NCBI RefSeq assembly: GCF_028737325.1
Contig: NZ_JAQZCH010000001.1
Coordinates: forward strand, 416,732 to 480,731
DNA from: Microbacterium thalli
GTDB lineage: Bacteria > Actinomycetota > Actinomycetes > Actinomycetales > Microbacteriaceae
Direction: 5' to 3'
DNA: 64,000 bases
In this document: one piece after another, positions 54,476-62,195 of the stretch
How positions within the stretch are numbered: position 1 is the first letter of the stretch
Layout of the letters: every line of letters begins with the position of its first letter
Program-made: the position numbers and the translations under genes
The notes under the pieces: model-generated
The model's input: only the letters and a program-made list of their open reading frames with translations
Told to the model about the DNA's origin: nothing
The model's database searches: none

Positions 54476-55156
54476 TCAGGCGAGCAGGTTCTCGGCACGC
54501 ACCGTGAGGGCGATCGCGACGAGCGTGGAGAGCAGGCCCGCCGCGAGCAGCAGCCCCGGGTGAGCGAGACCGATCACGATCTGCCGGGTGCGCGGCGCCT
54601 CCGAGAGGAAGCGCTCGGGGATGCGGTGGCGCGTCGGCACCGCCGACCAGCCGCGCAGCCGGGCCAGGTAGCCCGCGTACCGGACGATCAGCACGCAGTA
54701 GAGCAGCACGGTCACCGGCGGCACGATCATCGCGAAGAGCCGGGCGGCCAGCACCCACGCCGTCTCGATGTCGGTCCCGCTCTCGTCGGTCAGCTGCACG
54801 GCGATCGCGCCGCCGATGACGACCGACCCGAGCCAGAAGATGAACGCGCTGAACAGGGCGAGGAAGCGCGCGAAGAAGTGGGTCAGGATCGACGGCTCGT
54901 ACTCGAGGTGCGAGCGCGGCGTCTGCGACAGCACCGCGAACGTCGCTACCAGCGGAGGAAGAGCCGCCGTCAGCGCGAGCGAGGCTCGCAGCCACCCCGG
55001 CCCACCCGCGAGGTCGCAGACCACGAGGAGCGCGACGACGCCCGCCATCCACGCCAGCCCGAGCGCGGTCGGGTGCGACGTGAGGAAGTGGGGATGATGC
55101 GGTTCGAGCCGCGCGCCCGCACCCTCGACGAATCGCCGGCCCCGATCGTTGGTCAT
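54476..55156 (-). CDS. Multi-span membrane protein of unknown function
   Basis: 226 residues from ATG 55156, with about five hydrophobic spans (near residues 32-50, 58-75, 100-125, 135-158 and 200-222). Between the last two lies a cytoplasmic loop with arginines and RHRIPERFLSEAPRTRQ. The start is uncertain: ATG at 55174 is in frame, neither has a Shine-Dalgarno, and TACGCT ends 6 nt before 55156. Convergent with the DUF1801-like gene with a 9-bp gap. No family recognised. Confidence 0.65.
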   Translation of the reverse strand: MTNDRGRRFVEGAGARLEPHHPHFLTSHPTALGLAWMAGVVALLVVCDLAGGPGWLRASLALTAALPPLVATFAVLSQTPRSHLEYEPSILTHFFARFLALFSAFIFWLGSVVIGGAIAVQLTDESGTDIETAWVLAARLFAMIVPPVTVLLYCVLIVRYAGYLARLRGWSAVPTRHRIPERFLSEAPRTRQIVIGLAHPGLLLAAGLLSTLVAIALTVRAENLLA

Positions 55157-55222
55157 CGAGGCCAGCGTAGGCATGTTCGGCGCAGCGCGATACTGAAGCA
55201 TCCGGGACTCGCGGGGGAGCGT

Positions 55223-55534
55223 ATGTCGAGAGCGAAGGCGTGGATCGCGATATCGATCGTGGCCGTCGCGGCCATCGTCGTGCTGATTCTCGTCGCCGCG
55301 CTGCGCTACTCGGCGGCGCCCGTCTACCCGGCGCTTCCGGCACCGGACTACGCGCTGCAGGAAGCGATCGCGTACGGGGGCGTCGTCGCCGTGGGCGCGG
55401 TGGGGGTCTTCGCGGGCCTCGTGGCGCAGCGTGATGATGAGCGGCGGACCCGCGTCGTGGTCATCGGCATCGCGGGCGTCGTCGCGCTCTGCGTCGTGGC
55501 GGTCGTTGCGGCGCTTGTCGTTCCCGCCGCGTAG
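55223..55534 (+). CDS. Small three-span membrane protein
   Basis: 103 residues with spans at about 7-28, 50-68 and 79-100 and short basic or acidic loops (AQRDDERRTR). GGGGGAG precedes the ATG. Divergent from the membrane protein on the minus strand, 66 bp away. Function unknown. Confidence 0.65.
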   Translation: MSRAKAWIAISIVAVAAIVVLILVAALRYSAAPVYPALPAPDYALQEAIAYGGVVAVGAVGVFAGLVAQRDDERRTRVVVIGIAGVVALCVVAVVAALVVPAA

Positions 55535-55562
55535 GGCGGCGCGGGTAGCGGAGCGGTCGGGA

Positions 55563-55578
55563 TGCCGCGGCGCGATGC
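55563..55578 (+). repeat. Direct repeat, left copy, beside the nuclease gene
   Basis: TGCCGCGGCGCGATGC, identical to the copy at 56772-56787. The two copies bracket the restriction-like gene. Confidence 0.6.
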
Positions 55579-55654
55579 CGACGAGGCTCGTCTGTCACTG
55601 CGAGGCGGCTGACCCCACTATTCTCAACCGAGTAGGGATCCTTTGGGGGGAACA

Positions 55655-56743
55655 GTGGAGTTTCAGGACCGTCTTTCAGCGCTCGCCGCGAAGGTCGTCA
55701 ACCAGGCCGCGGTTATCGGTACGGAGGAAGCGACCAAGAACGCCTTCGTCATGCCTTTCATCTCGACGATTTTGGGCTACGACGTTTTCGACCCGCTCGA
55801 AGTGGTGCCCGAGTTCACCGCGGACGTCGGGATCAAGCGAGGCGAGAAGGTCGACTACGCCATCATGCGTGACGGCGAGGTGCAGATCCTGATCGAGTGC
55901 AAGGCTTCGACGGGCGCGCCGAAGATCGAGCATGCCTCGCAGCTGTTTCGATACTTCTCGACGACGAACGCGCGTATTGCCGCATTGACGAACGGCGTGA
56001 TCTGGCAGTTCTTCACTGACCTCGATGCGCCGAATCGAATGGACGCGAAGCCGTTCCTGGTGCTGGATCTCCTCGACATCGACGAGACCCTCATCCCTGA
56101 GGTTCAGAAGCTCAGCAAGGACAGCTTCGATCTGGAGTCGATCATCAGCGCCGCTGAGGAGCTGAAGTATGTCGGTGCGCTCAAGCGGGAGATCGCGTCG
56201 CAATTCCGGGAGCCGAGTGATGAGTGGATCAAGTTCTTCACTCAGCGCGTATACGACGGCGCCTACACGGCGCGCGTCCGCGAACAGTTCACGACGCTCG
56301 TCACGAAGGCCTCGCGCCAGTTCCTGACCGAGAGCGTGAACGACCGGCTCAAGACCGCGCTGGGTGCCAACATCGCTGTGCGACCTGTGGCTGAAGCTAT
56401 CGTGCCCATTTCGAGCGAAGCCGAAGTGGAGAAGGACCTCGAGCGTGATACCGAGATTGAAACAACGCTGGAGGAGCTCGAGGGCTATCAGATCGTGAAG
56501 GCCATTGCCTGCGGGGAGATCAAGCCGCAGCGCGTGACTCACCGGGATGCGAAAAGCTACTTCGCGGTGCTTCTCGACGACAACAACCGAAAGCCGATCG
56601 CTCGGCTCCATTTCAACTCTCGACAGAAGTACCTCGGTCTGTTGGATGAGAACAAGGTCGAGACTCGCCATGCGCTCGAGGGGCTGGACGAGATCTATGA
56701 GCACGCGGACGCTATCCGAGAAGCTGTGGTGCGATACCGGTAG
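55655..56743 (+). CDS. Stand-alone type I restriction enzyme R-like nuclease (HsdR_N type)
   Basis: 362 residues. Residues about 25-115 look like the PD-(D/E)xK nuclease domain of type I restriction R subunits, with Asp67 in KVDYAIMRDGE and Glu81-x-Lys83 in ILIECKAST, then SQLFRYFSTTNARIAALTNG. No helicase motor follows, and no methylase or specificity gene adjoins. The C-terminal half is unassigned. Base composition is visibly less GC-rich than its neighbours, and the gene is flanked by a direct repeat, so recent acquisition is likely. GTG at 55655 is chosen for GGGGGG upstream; TTG at 55643 is possible. A role in defence is plausible but not shown. Confidence 0.78.
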   Translation: MEFQDRLSALAAKVVNQAAVIGTEEATKNAFVMPFISTILGYDVFDPLEVVPEFTADVGIKRGEKVDYAIMRDGEVQILIECKASTGAPKIEHASQLFRYFSTTNARIAALTNGVIWQFFTDLDAPNRMDAKPFLVLDLLDIDETLIPEVQKLSKDSFDLESIISAAEELKYVGALKREIASQFREPSDEWIKFFTQRVYDGAYTARVREQFTTLVTKASRQFLTESVNDRLKTALGANIAVRPVAEAIVPISSEAEVEKDLERDTEIETTLEELEGYQIVKAIACGEIKPQRVTHRDAKSYFAVLLDDNNRKPIARLHFNSRQKYLGLLDENKVETRHALEGLDEIYEHADAIREAVVRYR

Positions 56744-56771
56744 CGCGGTTCGGCGCAGCGCGGGGGACCGG

Positions 56772-56787
56772 TGCCGCGGCGCGATGC
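56772..56787 (+). repeat. Direct repeat, right copy, beside the nuclease gene
   Basis: Identical to 55563-55578. It lies 28 bp behind the nuclease stop and 8 bp before the -10 box of the leader ORF. Confidence 0.6.
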
Positions 56788-56795
56788 TGGAGGAG

Positions 56796-56801
56796 TACCC
56801 T
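56796..56801 (+). promoter_or_regulatory. -10 box TACCCT of a leaderless leader transcript
   Basis: TACCCT (TANNNT form) followed by six bases and then GTG at 56808, so transcription should begin at the start codon. No good -35 is seen. Confidence 0.5.
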
Positions 56802-56807
56802 GGCCGG

Positions 56808-56912
56808 GTGAGTACCGTCCGTCTGCCGATGCCCTCCGGGCGTGAGGGGGTCTCCGGCGCGCACAGCGCCGGCGGCACAGGCGCGGCATCCTTCGTCCTT
56901 CTCGCCGGTTGA
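56808..56912 (+). CDS. 34-residue leader peptide upstream of the FBP gene
   Basis: GTG-started ORF directly behind a -10 box, beginning STVRLPMPSGREG and ending AASFVLLAG. There is no Shine-Dalgarno, so it is read as a leaderless message. It is followed after 47 nt by a stable hairpin and after 155 nt by the gene for an EF-G-binding protein. Leader peptides in this position commonly sense ribosome stalling caused by an antibiotic. Expression of the peptide is not proven; codon use is compatible with coding but the ORF is short. Confidence 0.6.
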   Translation: MSTVRLPMPSGREGVSGAHSAGGTGAASFVLLAG

Positions 56913-56959
56913 TCCGGCGCGCGCCACGTCGACTCGTGTCCGTGGTGTGCCTCTCCCGG

Positions 56960-56986
56960 TCCCGGGCGGTGTCGACCGTCCCGGGA
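56960..56986 (+). terminator. Attenuator-like hairpin in the FBP leader
   Basis: CCCGGGCGGT (56961-56970) pairs with ACCG-T-CCCGGG (56975-56985) with one bulged T, and T56960 pairs with A56986. No U-run follows. Sequence between it and the leader ORF contains a second GTCGAC, so alternative pairing is possible. Confidence 0.5.
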
Positions 56987-57067
56987 TGATTCGCTCGCGC
57001 TGCTCGCGTCGCGGCCTCGTCGCCGCGCCGATGCCGCGCGTGCACGCGTACTCAGACAGGACTTCCC

Positions 57068-57559
57068 ATGTTCGCTCTCACCGACAAGACCATCCGCGCC
57101 TCTTTCATCAACGTGTCGCTCCGCGAGCGGAACTCGCTCGTCGTACCCGCCGACCTCGCCGAGGTCGACTGGAGCGCTCGCGACTACTACGGCTGGCGCG
57201 ACCCCAAGACGCCGCTGCTCGGCTTCATCGTCGCCGAGCTCGACGGTGCGGCCGTCGGGCTGCAGTTGCGCCAAGCGGAGCAGCCGACCCGGTCGCGACC
57301 GCAGTGCTCCTGGTGCTGCGACGTGACGCTGCCGAACGACGTCGTGCTCTTCTCCGCACGCCGCGCGGGAAAGGCCGGCCGTGCGGGTGACACCGTCGGC
57401 ACGCTGCTGTGCGCCCGGTTCGAGTGCTCGCGCAACGTGCGCCGGCTCGACCCGCCGCCCTACCTCGGCTTCGACGCGGGCGCCGCACGCGACCGGCGCA
57501 TCGACGTCCTGCGCACCCACGTCGACGGATTCTTCCGCGACCTGCGCGACGGCGTCTGA
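57068..57559 (+). CDS. FBP (FusB-type) EF-G-binding zinc-finger protein
   Basis: 163 residues of the FBP family. N-terminal helical part (TDKTIRASFINVSLRERNSL), then the core LLGFIVAELDGAAVGLQLR and a C-terminal treble-clef zinc site: Cys80-x2-Cys83 in QCSWC and Cys115-x4-Cys120 in LCARFEC. Family members bind elongation factor G on the ribosome, and the FusB group protects it from fusidic acid. The long leader with its own ORF suggests drug- or stress-induced expression. GACAGGAC lies before the ATG. Confidence 0.85.
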   Translation: MFALTDKTIRASFINVSLRERNSLVVPADLAEVDWSARDYYGWRDPKTPLLGFIVAELDGAAVGLQLRQAEQPTRSRPQCSWCCDVTLPNDVVLFSARRAGKAGRAGDTVGTLLCARFECSRNVRRLDPPPYLGFDAGAARDRRIDVLRTHVDGFFRDLRDGV

Positions 57560-57566
57560 CGTCGGC

Positions 57567-57606
57567 GGGCGGCACCGCTCCTCGCGACCGAGGGGTGGTG
57601 CCGCCC
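57567..57606. terminator. Bidirectional terminator between FBP and Pr6Pr genes
   Basis: Outer 10-bp perfect stem (GGGCGGCACC and complement) and inner 5-bp stem CCTCG/CGAGG. It lies between two convergent genes. Confidence 0.75.
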
Positions 57607-57630
57607 GAGTCGCTGCTTGACGCGGCGACG

Positions 57631-58362
57631 TCAGGCGACGCGCGATTCGGTGATCGGCGCGGCGTCCGGGGTGTGGTCGCGCGCGCGGCGCCGCGTCACC
57701 CAGACGCAGAACGCCCCCACCGCGACGAACACGATCGCGATCCCGACGATGTACGCGATGACCAGGGGCCATCCGCCGGGAAGGTTCGCGTTGAGGAACG
57801 GGTACGGGTACCAGAACGGCTCGCCCGTCACCGCGTTCGACACGAGCGGCCCCCGGATCAGCGTGTAGGCGATCCAGAACAGCGGGAACGACAGGATGAC
57901 GCCGACCGTGCGCCACGGCAGCGCTCGCCGTCTCGGCCCGACCAGCAGGTCGAGAAGCAGGACGATCGGAGCGATCGTGTGCATGATCTCGTTCGACCAG
58001 GGGACGGGCTCGGACCCCTGGGGCAGGGTGATGCCGCGCAGCAGTGCGTTGTAGACGATGCCGGTGATCGCCATGTAGGTCGTAGCGCACGCCAGGGCGG
58101 TGGAGAGGCCGCGGGACGCTCGTGCCCGCGCCGGGTCCATCAGAGTCGCGACGGCCGCCCACGCCAGGACGGCGGCGGCGATCAGGTTCGAGAGGATCGT
58201 GAAGAAGCTGAAGTAGTTCGCCACCACGCGAGCGACGTCGCCGCCCGCCTCGACCGTGCGCGTCACTGACACGGCCAGCTGCACGCCGACCGCGGCGACG
58301 ATGGCGACGGCGGTGACGAGGCGGAGGAGCGACCAGATCGTCGCGGCGGGGCGAGAGTTCAC
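57631..58362 (-). CDS. Pr6Pr-family membrane protein
   Basis: 243 residues with six spans. Family marks are NYFSFFTILSNLIAAAVL, TYMAITGIVYNALLRG, EIMHTIAPIVLLLDLLVGP and YPYPFLNA. Function unknown. GTG at 58362 is used: TATCGT ends 6 nt upstream and no Shine-Dalgarno is present, so a leaderless mRNA is likely. Confidence 0.85.
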   Translation of the reverse strand: MNSRPAATIWSLLRLVTAVAIVAAVGVQLAVSVTRTVEAGGDVARVVANYFSFFTILSNLIAAAVLAWAAVATLMDPARARASRGLSTALACATTYMAITGIVYNALLRGITLPQGSEPVPWSNEIMHTIAPIVLLLDLLVGPRRRALPWRTVGVILSFPLFWIAYTLIRGPLVSNAVTGEPFWYPYPFLNANLPGGWPLVIAYIVGIAIVFVAVGAFCVWVTRRRARDHTPDAAPITESRVA

Positions 58363-58368
58363 GAGGGC

Positions 58369-58374
58369 ACGATA
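58369..58374 (-). promoter_or_regulatory. -10 box of a leaderless promoter for the Pr6Pr gene
   Basis: TATCGT on the minus strand, 6 nt before the GTG start. The -35 (CGTTCA at 17 bp) is weak. Confidence 0.4.
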
Positions 58375-58497
58375 CGGCGGGTGCCCTCGGATGAACGAAT
58401 GTGGCGCCGTCGTTTCGGGCATGGATTCCGCGTCGGCGATGTTGTGTGTGCGGGTATGTTCGCGCGAGCCGTCGCGGACTGCCGGAGAGGACCACCC

Positions 58498-59199
58498 ATG
58501 ACCATGACGATCGAGGACGTGCGCGACAACGCCGCCTGGCACTCGCTGACCGGCGCACACGCGCACCTCGCCATCGGCGACGACCTCGTTCGGCGCTACC
58601 CCGACGACGTCGCCGGCTTCGTCGGGGTCCGCACCTGGGACGACCCGGCCGTGTGGGACTCCCTCGTGCAGGTGGTGGGCTCCGGCGGCGAGTTCAGCAT
58701 CAGCCTGAGCTCCGGCGCGCCCGAGCCCGAGCTTCCGGCCGGATGGTCCGAGACGTTCCGCGGCGCCGGCGTGCAGCTCGTCGAGACCGATCGTTTGCGC
58801 CCGCGTCCCGACGACGAAGCGGTCGTCCTGGGTGCGGCGGATGTGCCCGACATGCTTGCCCTCGTCGAGCGAAACCGGCCCGGGCCCTTCCGCCCGCGCA
58901 CGCATCTGCTCGGCCGGTACATCGGCATCCGCCGGGGAGACCGCCTCATCGCTATGGCGGGTGAAAGGCTGAAGCCCGGCGGTTGGACCGAGATCAGCGC
59001 CGTCGCGACCGATCCCGAGTACCGCCGACAGGGCATCGCCTCGCGCCTCGTGCTCGATGTCGCGTTCCACATCCAGCAGCGGGGCGGCCTCGCGCTCATG
59101 CATGCTGCGGCCTCGAACGTGAACGCGATCGCCGGTTACGAGAAGCTCGGATTCGAGCTGCGCCGCACGACGAACTTCGTCGGGGTGCGCATCCCCTGA
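58498..59199 (+). CDS. GNAT-family N-acetyltransferase
   Basis: 233 residues. The C-terminal half is a GNAT domain with the acetyl-CoA loop in TDPEYRRQGIASRLV and the late segment NVNAIAGYEKLGFELRRTT. The N-terminal half is an unassigned domain seen in similar FR47-like proteins. Substrate unknown. GAGAGG lies 8 nt before ATG 58498; ATG 58504 is an alternative. Confidence 0.85.
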   Translation: MTMTIEDVRDNAAWHSLTGAHAHLAIGDDLVRRYPDDVAGFVGVRTWDDPAVWDSLVQVVGSGGEFSISLSSGAPEPELPAGWSETFRGAGVQLVETDRLRPRPDDEAVVLGAADVPDMLALVERNRPGPFRPRTHLLGRYIGIRRGDRLIAMAGERLKPGGWTEISAVATDPEYRRQGIASRLVLDVAFHIQQRGGLALMHAAASNVNAIAGYEKLGFELRRTTNFVGVRIP

Positions 59200-59319
59200 G
59201 GGCGGTGGTGAGAGCGGTGTGACCGATGCGATTCCTGCACTTCGGCGGGTTTCAATGAGTTGTCCCCAGGGGTACATATCTTCGAAAGTGATGTCGGAGG
59301 TGTGCGGCATCATAGACAT

Positions 59320-60705
59320 ATGGCAACGACGGGCGGCGACGACGAGGTGGGATTGAGTCCCCACGCCGGTGCGCTCGGTGCGTTCGCCGAGGCGCTGGAT
59401 GCTGCGCACACGGGGGATGTCGCGCTCGTTCGGGCATTGGCTGAGGTGGGGCGGTCGGCGTTGCGCGTCGCACACGTCGAAGGTGTGCGGGGCATGGCGT
59501 CCGACATGGAGCTGCGGTCTGTCGCGGCCGAGGCCGCGGGGCTTGCCGGTCGGTCGGACCGGCGGTTGCAGCACGACATCGACCACGCGATGACGATCGT
59601 CGACGACTACCCGGCGGTGTTCGCGGCATGGGAGACCCGGCGGATCACCCGTGATCACGTGGAGGTGATCGTCAAGGCCGGGAGCGTGGTGCCGGCGGAG
59701 GTTCGACCCGCGTTCGAGGAAGCCGCGATCGCCGTGTGCGAGCGGGACATCGCGGTGCGCGTGCGAGAGCCGCTGAGAGCGTTGGCGGAGCGGATGCACC
59801 CGCGGGAGTTCACCGACCGCCACCGGGACGCCGCCGCGGGCCGGTGTGTTCGGGTGCTCCCGGGGGCGGACGGGATGTCGGACCTGATCGCGACACTGCC
59901 CGCCGTGATCGCCGCGGGGATGCTCGACCGGCTCACGCAGATGGGCCAGTCCGTGAAGGACGCCCAAGCAGCGGGAACGGATGCCGCGGGGGCTGACACC
60001 GCGCGGACGGATGCTGCGGGGGCTGGCACCGGGAACGCAACCGAGCCCGACGCCCGCACGATGGATCAGCTCCGCGCCGACGCGCTCGCTGACCTCGTGC
60101 TCGGCGGCGCTCCGGCGGTGGATCCGACGTACGGCACCGACGCGCCAGGCCCCCTGGGAGCGATCCGTGCGCGGGTGCAGGTCGTCGTCACCGCAGACAC
60201 CCTCACCGGAACCGACTCCGGGCCCGCCGAAGCCGTCGGCACCGGACTCATCGACGCCGACACCGCCCGCGAACTCGCCGGGCAGACGTCAGTGTGGGCC
60301 CGGCTGTTCATCGACCCGATCACCCGCACTCCAGTCGAAACCGACACCTACCGGCCCACCGCCTCGATGCGACGTCTCCTCCAAGCCCGCGACCAGCACT
60401 GCCGGTTCCCCGGATGCCGTCGCGCTGCGATCCGCTGCGAACTCGACCACACCATCGACCACGCCCTCGGCGGGCACACCCACATCTACAACCTCGCCCA
60501 CCTGTGCCAACGACACCACTCGATGAAGCAATTCACCAACTGGAACGTCACACAACTCGGAGGCGGGGTCCTCGAATGGACCTCACCGAGCGGCCGGACC
60601 TACCGCGAAGACGTACCCATCCCCGCCGTCTGCTTCACACCCGAACCCGGCCCACCGCCGGGAGCGGGAACGGGCGACCCGTTCGACGACCCGCCACCCT
60701 TCTGA
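59320..60705 (+). CDS. DUF222 / 13E12-type HNH endonuclease
   Basis: 461 residues. The N-terminal DUF222 domain is followed by an HNH zinc nuclease: Cys pair in DQHCRFPGCRR, then ELDHTIDHALGG, NLAHLCQRHHSMK. This family occurs in many copies in actinobacterial genomes; its role is unsettled. A low-complexity insert with repeated TDAAGA and TARTDAAGAG lies at about residues 224-245 between the two domains. Pro-rich C-terminus. ATG at 59320 is chosen; an in-frame GTG at 59260 would add twenty unlikely residues. Confidence 0.88.
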   Translation: MATTGGDDEVGLSPHAGALGAFAEALDAAHTGDVALVRALAEVGRSALRVAHVEGVRGMASDMELRSVAAEAAGLAGRSDRRLQHDIDHAMTIVDDYPAVFAAWETRRITRDHVEVIVKAGSVVPAEVRPAFEEAAIAVCERDIAVRVREPLRALAERMHPREFTDRHRDAAAGRCVRVLPGADGMSDLIATLPAVIAAGMLDRLTQMGQSVKDAQAAGTDAAGADTARTDAAGAGTGNATEPDARTMDQLRADALADLVLGGAPAVDPTYGTDAPGPLGAIRARVQVVVTADTLTGTDSGPAEAVGTGLIDADTARELAGQTSVWARLFIDPITRTPVETDTYRPTASMRRLLQARDQHCRFPGCRRAAIRCELDHTIDHALGGHTHIYNLAHLCQRHHSMKQFTNWNVTQLGGGVLEWTSPSGRTYREDVPIPAVCFTPEPGPPPGAGTGDPFDDPPPF

Positions 60706-60707
60706 CC

Positions 60708-60738
60708 TTCCGGGCCAACTGTTCGGGTTGGCCCGGAA
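60708..60738 (+). terminator. Rho-independent-like terminator of the HNH gene
   Basis: Perfect 12-bp stem TTCCGGGCCAAC with its complement, 7-nt loop, 3 bp behind the stop codon. Confidence 0.8.
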
Positions 60739-60840
60739 CATCCGGTCGTCGTCGTCGTCGTCGCCGGCCAGAGTCGGCCAGCTCAAGCGCCCTGATGCGC
60801 GCAGAGCCACTGCCGCCCGCGACGCTCGCCGCCACCCGGC

Positions 60841-60892
60841 CGCGCTTCTCGCTCGCCGCCGCCCGGCGCGCTTCTCGCTCGCGCTACGCCGC
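60841..60892 (+). repeat. Two near-tandem 26-bp repeats
   Basis: CGCGCTTCTCGCTCGC occurs at 60841-60856 and 60867-60882, a 26-bp period; the remaining ten bases of each unit differ. Only two copies are present. Confidence 0.5.
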
Positions 60893-61076
60893 ACCGGCAG
60901 ACGCCCGGCTCACGAGGCCCCCTCGGCCCACGGGCCGCGCGATGTTACGCCGTATCTCCGCTCATGTCGGCGTGTGAGGAGACGCCGCGACGGCGGCATC
61001 CGATGCCCCTTACTGTCGGGCGATCGCCGGGAACCACCCACCCGCCGATCCCACCGCACCGACCGAGGAGATTCGC

Positions 61077-62195
61077 ATGACCGACACCGTCCCGCGCGTC
61101 GACCGAGACCCGCGCGCCGAACGAAGCCTCCCGGCAGAACCCGCACCCACCGCAGCAGGCCCAACCGGAAGCCGACGCGTCGACTTCAGCGACATCCCGG
61201 TCGTCCGCACCAAGCACTGGTTCCGGTGGGCGATCGCCGCCATCGTCGTGTTCGTCCTCGCGCAGTTCCTGTGGTCGCTCGTCACGAACGAGAACTACGA
61301 GTGGGACTACTTCGCGCACTACTTCTTGTCCGAGCCGGTGCTGCAGGGCCTCGGGCTGACGCTCGTCTACACCGCGGTCTCGGCGACCCTGGGCTTCCTG
61401 TTCGGCACCCTCCTCGCGCTCGCCCGGCTGGCGAAGTCACCGCTGCTGAATGCCGCCGCCTGGAGCTTCATCTGGTTCTTCCGCTCCGTCCCCCTCGTCG
61501 TGCAACTGGTGGTCTGGTACAACCTCGGCTACCTCTACCCGACGCTCGGACTCGGCACTCCCTTCACGACGGACTTCTGGATCGTCGAGTTCCCCACGGT
61601 CCAGCTCATCAGCGCCTTCGCCGCGGGCGTGCTCGGGCTGAGCCTGCACCAGGCGGCGTACTCGGCCGAGATCATCCGCGGCGGGCTGCTGTCGGTCGAT
61701 CAGGGTCAGCTCGAAGCCGCCGCCGCGCTCGGCATCCCGCCACGTCGCCGCCTCAGCCGCATCGTGCTGCCGCAGGCGATGCGCTCGATCATCCCCAACG
61801 CGACCAACGAGGTCATCGGACTCGTCAAGGGCACCTCGGTCCTCTTCGTCATCGCCGTCCCCGAGCTCTTCTACGCGGTGCAGGTCATCTACAACCGCAA
61901 CAGCCGCGTCATCCCGCTGCTGCTGGTCGCGGTGGTCTGGTACACGATCATCACGACCATCCTCAGCGTCCTGCAGTACTACATCGAGCGCCACTACGCC
62001 CGCGGGTCGGTGCGCGTGCTGCCGCCCACTCCGCTGCAGCGGGCCCGGCACGCGATCGCTCGGCAATGGGCCCGCCTCGGCGACGAACCGACGCCCCCTC
62101 CCGCCCTCGCGGGAGCAGACGCGCCGCCGGTCGACCGGGCGACGCGCCACGCAGCCCCCGGCGACAGTCGATTCACCTCGGGAGGAGAGTCATGA
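61077..62195 (+). CDS. Amino-acid ABC transporter permease (HisM/GlnP type)
   Basis: 372 residues. A hydrophilic N-terminus of about 50 residues, five or more spans, and the polar amino-acid permease EAA loop AAALGIPPRRRLSRIVLPQA. FIWFFRSVPLVVQLVVWYN is the conserved entry helix. The C-terminal tail is proline-rich. The only permease of the set, so it probably acts as a homodimer. First gene of a permease, ATPase, binding-protein operon. Confidence 0.9.
   Translation: MTDTVPRVDRDPRAERSLPAEPAPTAAGPTGSRRVDFSDIPVVRTKHWFRWAIAAIVVFVLAQFLWSLVTNENYEWDYFAHYFLSEPVLQGLGLTLVYTAVSATLGFLFGTLLALARLAKSPLLNAAAWSFIWFFRSVPLVVQLVVWYNLGYLYPTLGLGTPFTTDFWIVEFPTVQLISAFAAGVLGLSLHQAAYSAEIIRGGLLSVDQGQLEAAAALGIPPRRRLSRIVLPQAMRSIIPNATNEVIGLVKGTSVLFVIAVPELFYAVQVIYNRNSRVIPLLLVAVVWYTIITTILSVLQYYIERHYARGSVRVLPPTPLQRARHAIARQWARLGDEPTPPPALAGADAPPVDRATRHAAPGDSRFTSGGES

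Larger units (their letters stand above)
56744..57067. other. Leader region of the FBP gene (324 bp)
   Basis: Holds the right copy of the direct repeat, a -10 box, a leaderless 34-codon ORF, a GC-rich hairpin at 56960-56986 and about 80 further bases before ACAGGA and the FBP start. The arrangement is that of a translation-coupled attenuator. Confidence 0.6.
60706..61076. other. 371-bp intergenic region before the amino-acid ABC operon
   Basis: Contains the terminator at 60708-60738, a short GTC microsatellite (about 60743-60759), two near-tandem copies of a 26-bp unit (see separate entry) and a TACTGT (61011-61016) that could be a -10 box. AGGAG stands 7-8 nt before ATG 61077. No gene seen. 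Confidence 0.5.

Noticed and set aside
56744-57067. FBP leader considered as a known metabolite riboswitch
   Set aside because: I could not match it to conserved cores such as TPP, cobalamin, SAM or ydaO. The leader ORF and hairpin explain the layout better.
60841-60892. Possible CRISPR remnant
   Set aside because: Only two copies, a 10-bp variable part, no palindrome and no cas genes.
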